Positions 60,856 to 64,000 of a stretch of DNA of 64,000 nt are shown piece by piece (the first letter of the stretch is position 1; every line of letters starts with the position of its first letter). The DNA is from Symsagittifera roscoffensis (lineage: Eukaryota > Xenacoelomorpha > Acoela > Convolutidae): the NCBI RefSeq assembly GCF_963678635.1, contig NC_087063.1:44282759-44346758 (forward strand), given 5' to 3'. Made by a program: the position numbers and the translations under genes. Below the pieces are notes generated by a model, which did not search any database, had not been told where the DNA came from, and was given only the letters and a program-made list of their open reading frames with translations.

Positions 60856-61960
60856 TGTGCTTGAAAGTTCTTGTTCGGTATAATCTGTTATTGTTTGAGT
60901 ACTATCAGGGTTTTGAAAATGGATAATGTTTGCTAGGGTCTAGTGTAGCTCGTGGTTCATCTTTAAGAAGTACTGTGTGAGAAGCTTGTTGTGGTAAATT
61001 TGTGATTGTGATTGGTTTTGACTATTCATAAAGGGCGTTTGGTTGTTTTGGATTTTGCAAAAATTTATTTTTTTCAAAACTTCTGTTAGTCCTGGGTTGT
61101 TTATAAGGGTTGGGTAGTTAATCGACGTTTGAGGTCGTTAGACACTTTTAAAATTGTGGGAAGGGGAGAACAAAATTGTTCTGATTTGAACCAAGGAAAG
61201 CCTTGATGATCAATAATGAAATAAATTAGGTTTAGGTTTAATTTAAAATGAAAGTTTCAAGGGAAGCATTGATGATCTGATTATTAACGAAAAGTGGCAT
61301 ATTGAAAGCAAGTATAAGCCTTGATAAATTTTAATTAAAAAAATTTAAGTTAGAGAAAAGTTAAAAGTTGAGGTTTTGATGAGATCGGTTTCTTGAATTG
61401 TTATATTTTAGGTTATGAAGCTGGGATGAGAAAAATCAGTTAATTTATGAAACTAACAATGATTTTTGTACTATTTTATTTTTGTATTTCGTATTTAATA
61501 AATTGTTTATTGAAAAATTTCGATTTACTGCTGATTTTGGAGGGAACGACTTGTGCTCTTTTTATTAGTCGTTATTGTATAGATAGTTGGTTTAGCACCA
61601 GTAAGGGTGTTGAAGGATTTCTTCAAAATATTTTCATATCAGTAAATGAAAAATTAAATTTACTGCATAAAGTACTCTAAATACAAAAGTTTGTTCCGGT
61701 TTCCGTCGTACTATCATGTAGCAGAGTGGTCCGATTCCTGATTTTCTTTCGCGCCACCATCTTAGTCTTCTTTCAATACCTGATATTTCTGGTAATGTTT
61801 GAAAATTTGGCGTAAATCTATTGAGATGTAGAGAACTTTCCATTAAATTTTCTATTCCGTCCATCATTTTTTACAATTTTGCAACTGTCTTATTCTAAGA
61901 TCTATTTTTTCTAAGTCTAAGTTAGTTAAGGTCTTGTTCGAGGCTTTTGGTCGCACCAGA

Positions 61961-62369
61961 TGAGTTAGGTTCTTTTGACTATACTAATAGAGTAATTTCA
62001 GATAAGATACACCGGTTGCTTGTCACGCTATCTTATTTTCGGCCGGATAGATTCGTGCACTTCTTAGTCTAATACCGATCTTAATCTTACTCTTATATCT
62101 CCTAGTCTTAATAGATCTAGTGTATACTGGTTTATGCGAGTTAGTTCTTGGAGTTTATCCAGAAGGAGAACAACTGTATTCTAAGTTTTATTTAAATTGT
62201 TCTGGTGCTGAAACTACAAGGGGTTTTCAGCACCTACAAATAAGTGTAAATGTTAGAGATGGAATATGATTGGTTAGTTATAAATATTTTATAATGATCT
62301 TCCATCATAATTATAATTGGTCTATAAATACTAGTTTAGAACTGGTTCCATTTTGATTGTCTTCTAACA
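61961..62369 (-). repeat. 5' LTR of the minus-strand retroelement, with adjoining primer-binding site
   Basis: Read on the minus strand, the segment starts TGTTAG and ends CTAACTCA. It contains a TATA-like box (cattataaaatattt, near 62300-62286) and AATAAA near 62195, as expected for U3 and R. Two bases later TGGTGCGACC (61958-61949) looks like a primer-binding site complementary to a tRNA 3' end terminating in CCA. The matching 3' LTR was not found in the window. Confidence 0.6.
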
Positions 62370-62755
62370 TGTTCAAAACGAAATTGGCCTCAAATAAACT
62401 TGGAATTATCAAATTTGCGCTTGTGTGTGTTATAAGGAACGCAAAATGTTAAATACTCAAAATTGGTCACTTTAGCATTATACAAACCCATATAGGATTG
62501 TAACAAATTTTCACAGGTAAAATTTATTTTTCAAATTGCGCTTAGAGCAGCAATGTTTTTTTTTTATGCTGCGAAAACTTTGTCGACAATGCGTGGTTGA
62601 AAACTCGAAAGTTATTGAACAAAAAAAAACATCCTAAGCATAGATATTCCGTCATTTTGTACGAAAGTCGAAAAATAACTGGCTGCTATTTGAATACGGA
62701 GACTTATATTCTTCTTAAAGAGTTTTTTGGAGTTTTTCAAGAAAACACTCATCAC
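62370..62755. other. Flank of the retroelement, no gene
   Basis: AT-rich sequence. 62620-62690 contains 'agatattccgtcattttgta' and 'cgaaagtcgaaaa', weakly related to the centre of the foldback element. Confidence 0.35.
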
Positions 62756-62963
62756 CAGGGGCGGATTTAGGGGGGGGGGGGGCGGACGCCCTCTCCTCTC
62801 AGGGATTCGACCCCCTGAGGGGAGTTTTCATCTCTTTTTCAAAAATTTGCCTGCGGCGCTGAAAATTTGGCCAAAAAAGCGTCTTTTTAGTGTTCTAGGA
62901 GAGCTCGGAAAATATCTATTTGGTCCACTTAAAAAAAAGGCCGTCAAAATTTTTTTAAAATCC
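62756..62963. mobile_element. hAT-type MITE, right part missing
   Basis: It starts with the terminal CAGGGGCGGATTTAGG, then a G run, 'cagggattcgaccccctga', 'tgcctgcggcgctgaaaa', 'gagagctcgg' and 'ggccgtcaaaa'. It ends where a tandem repeat begins; the right terminal repeat is absent. Confidence 0.75.
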
Positions 62964-63090
62964 GAACTCAGACAACGCTGCCGTATGGGGAACTCAGACA
63001 ACGCTGCCGTATACTACAAGCAGAAGCTTTTTCAATGTGGGAACTCAGACAACGCTGCCGTATACTACAAGCAGAAGCTTTTTCAATGTG
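62964..63090 (+). repeat. 51-bp tandem repeat, two and a half copies
   Basis: Copies begin gaactcagacaacgctgccg at 62964 (partial), 62990 and 63041. The period of 51 keeps one frame open, giving a 17-residue unit containing SDNAAVYYKQKLF twice. The sequence has an even base composition, unlike its surroundings, and may be a captured coding fragment. The source is not recognised. Confidence 0.85.
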
Positions 63091-64000
63091 AAGGAGCAAG
63101 CGTCTCCGTACAAGCAGTTAGGAGGATGGGTGAATAATTTACGCCAAACCAATACTGGAAATTGATCAGTCGAAATCTGATGAATTTGCTACGGAATTAA
63201 ACACTAATTCACTGGCACTTAGAAAAACTATGCATTTCGAGTTGATTATATGTTTGTCTATACTAACTGGATAACAATCGGTAAATTGAAACAAGGATAG
63301 GCGGTTACTGTGCAAGTAAACCGGAATGTTCCGACCACAGTCTTAGAAAAATACAACAAAAAAATTCAATTTAGCGTCGTTTTTTTTTCTGAGTGGTGCG
63401 ATAAAAAGATCTGAACGAAGAAAAGAACTTAGGCAAATTTGACAGTCGTAGTAAAAAAGGCCATGCAGAAAACAATTTTTGTAACGATTTGGAAAAAAAA
63501 ATGTAAAACAAATTTTGAAAAAAAAAGTAAACTCTTCTTTCAAATTAAATTTGCAAATACTTTCGGAATTTTTAACCTTTCTTTAAGAAATGGTCTGAAA
63601 AACTCCAAAAACTACTTTTATTTGAGTACAGCTAATATTTCACAGCTTAACGGAAGCCTAAGAAACGCTATTGTAAGCCTACACGCACTTACCGATTCAA
63701 TTCGAAATTAGACCAAAAATCAAAAATTTCAAACCGTTTTTCTCGACACTCAGAAAAAGTTTTTGAAATTTTTTAAATGTCTTTCGAATTAAAAGTGCTT
63801 CGATATGATATGTCATTCAACCCATTCCAATAAAAGTTTTTAGTACCTGATTTTGCGAGGTTACTGTGCAAAAAGCACAGATTAGTCCGACCATGGTCTT
63901 TAAAAAACTACTGAAAAGAAATATTTTGCCAAATTAGTGTTTTTTTTTCTGCTTAGTGCGATTAAAAGACCTAACGTAAAAGGCATAGTAGTACAGGCAA
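63091..64000. other. AT-rich end of window with a dispersed repeat
   Basis: About 63712-63960 is a copy of the family at 25990-26330 and 40850-41075 (tttttctcgacact, tatgatatgtcattcaaccc, cctgattttgcgaggtt). 63301-63400 and 63860-63960 repeat 'ttactgtgcaa', 'tccgacca' and 'gcgataaaa'-like motifs in the same order, suggesting an internal direct repeat. No gene was recognised. Confidence 0.4.

Larger units (their letters stand above)
50440..62369 (-). mobile_element. Broken Ty3/gypsy-type LTR retroelement with env-like region
   Basis: On the minus strand, from high to low coordinates: an LTR (61961-62369), a primer-binding site, a presumptive gag region (about 60600-61900), a pol region with protease-like end, reverse transcriptase, RNase H and integrase (about 57170-60550), and a further region (about 51775-55500) with a membrane-protein look suggesting env. 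The order PR-RT-RH-IN is that of Ty3/gypsy. The sense strand is A-rich and G-poor throughout, unlike the surrounding DNA, which supports one element. The element is broken, with probably more than ten breaks. No second LTR was found, so the lower boundary is uncertain and could lie below 50440. It looks of moderate age. Confidence 0.75.

Noticed and set aside
60729-60926. Frame with a long Tyr/Ile run
   Set aside because: It is produced by the (TA)n tract.
62964-63137. KDZ-type transposase fragment suggested by the SDNAA phrase
   Set aside because: The resemblance is a single short phrase; too little to name a family.

Overview
This is AT-rich nuclear DNA from an animal. The evidence is GT-AG introns in conserved protein genes (a translation initiation subunit and a proteasome subunit), a forkhead transcription factor, tRNA-derived SINE-like repeats, hAT-type and foldback non-autonomous DNA elements, and a Ty3/gypsy-type retroelement that appears to carry an env-like region. 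Large introns stuffed with non-autonomous repeats, very short introns in the same genes (about 40-75 nt), and a gypsy element with a third reading region downstream of pol would all fit a larvacean or other tunicate. That placement is inference only; other invertebrates are possible.

Layout. 1-2230: repeats and a C/A-rich degenerate CATC minisatellite, no recognisable gene. 2233-15721 (+): most of EIF3E (eIF3 subunit e / INT6); its N-terminal exons lie upstream or were not recognised. Its 10.4-kb intron holds SINE-like arrays and, on the opposite strand, a complete two-exon gene (12836-9110, -) for a protein of about 1218 residues with NERD, superfamily-1 helicase and TPR-like parts. This nested gene is the most unusual protein in the window. 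16190-18079 (+): PSMD14/Rpn11, the proteasome lid deubiquitinase, starting about 470 nt after EIF3E with no AATAAA seen between them, so a shared transcript is possible. 18080-27360: noncoding, dominated by a 1.9-kb tandem duplication and dispersed repeats. 30083-27361 (-): a forkhead (Fox) gene of about 769 residues, convergent with PSMD14, with its intron inside the forkhead domain.

30084-64000: no host gene was recognised. In order it holds a 213-bp MITE with a striking C/T/A/G hairpin, a complete hAT-type MITE with an 8-bp target duplication, SINE remnants, a young broken LTR-element block with about 0.7-kb repeated flanks, a G/C-rich minisatellite that flips strand in the middle, a 1.1-kb foldback element, about 10 kb of AT-rich sequence with little signal, and a large broken gypsy-type element on the minus strand (about 50.4-62.4 kb) with a recognisable LTR and primer-binding site at its 5' end. 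The end of the window has another hAT-type MITE fragment and a 51-bp tandem repeat.

The two adjacent plus-strand genes belong to related complexes: eIF3e is a PCI-domain subunit and Rpn11 an MPN/JAMM subunit, the two fold types that build eIF3, the proteasome lid and the COP9 signalosome. The forkhead protein is a nuclear regulator with a likely Groucho-binding motif. The nested NERD-helicase gene has no evident link to its host gene's function.
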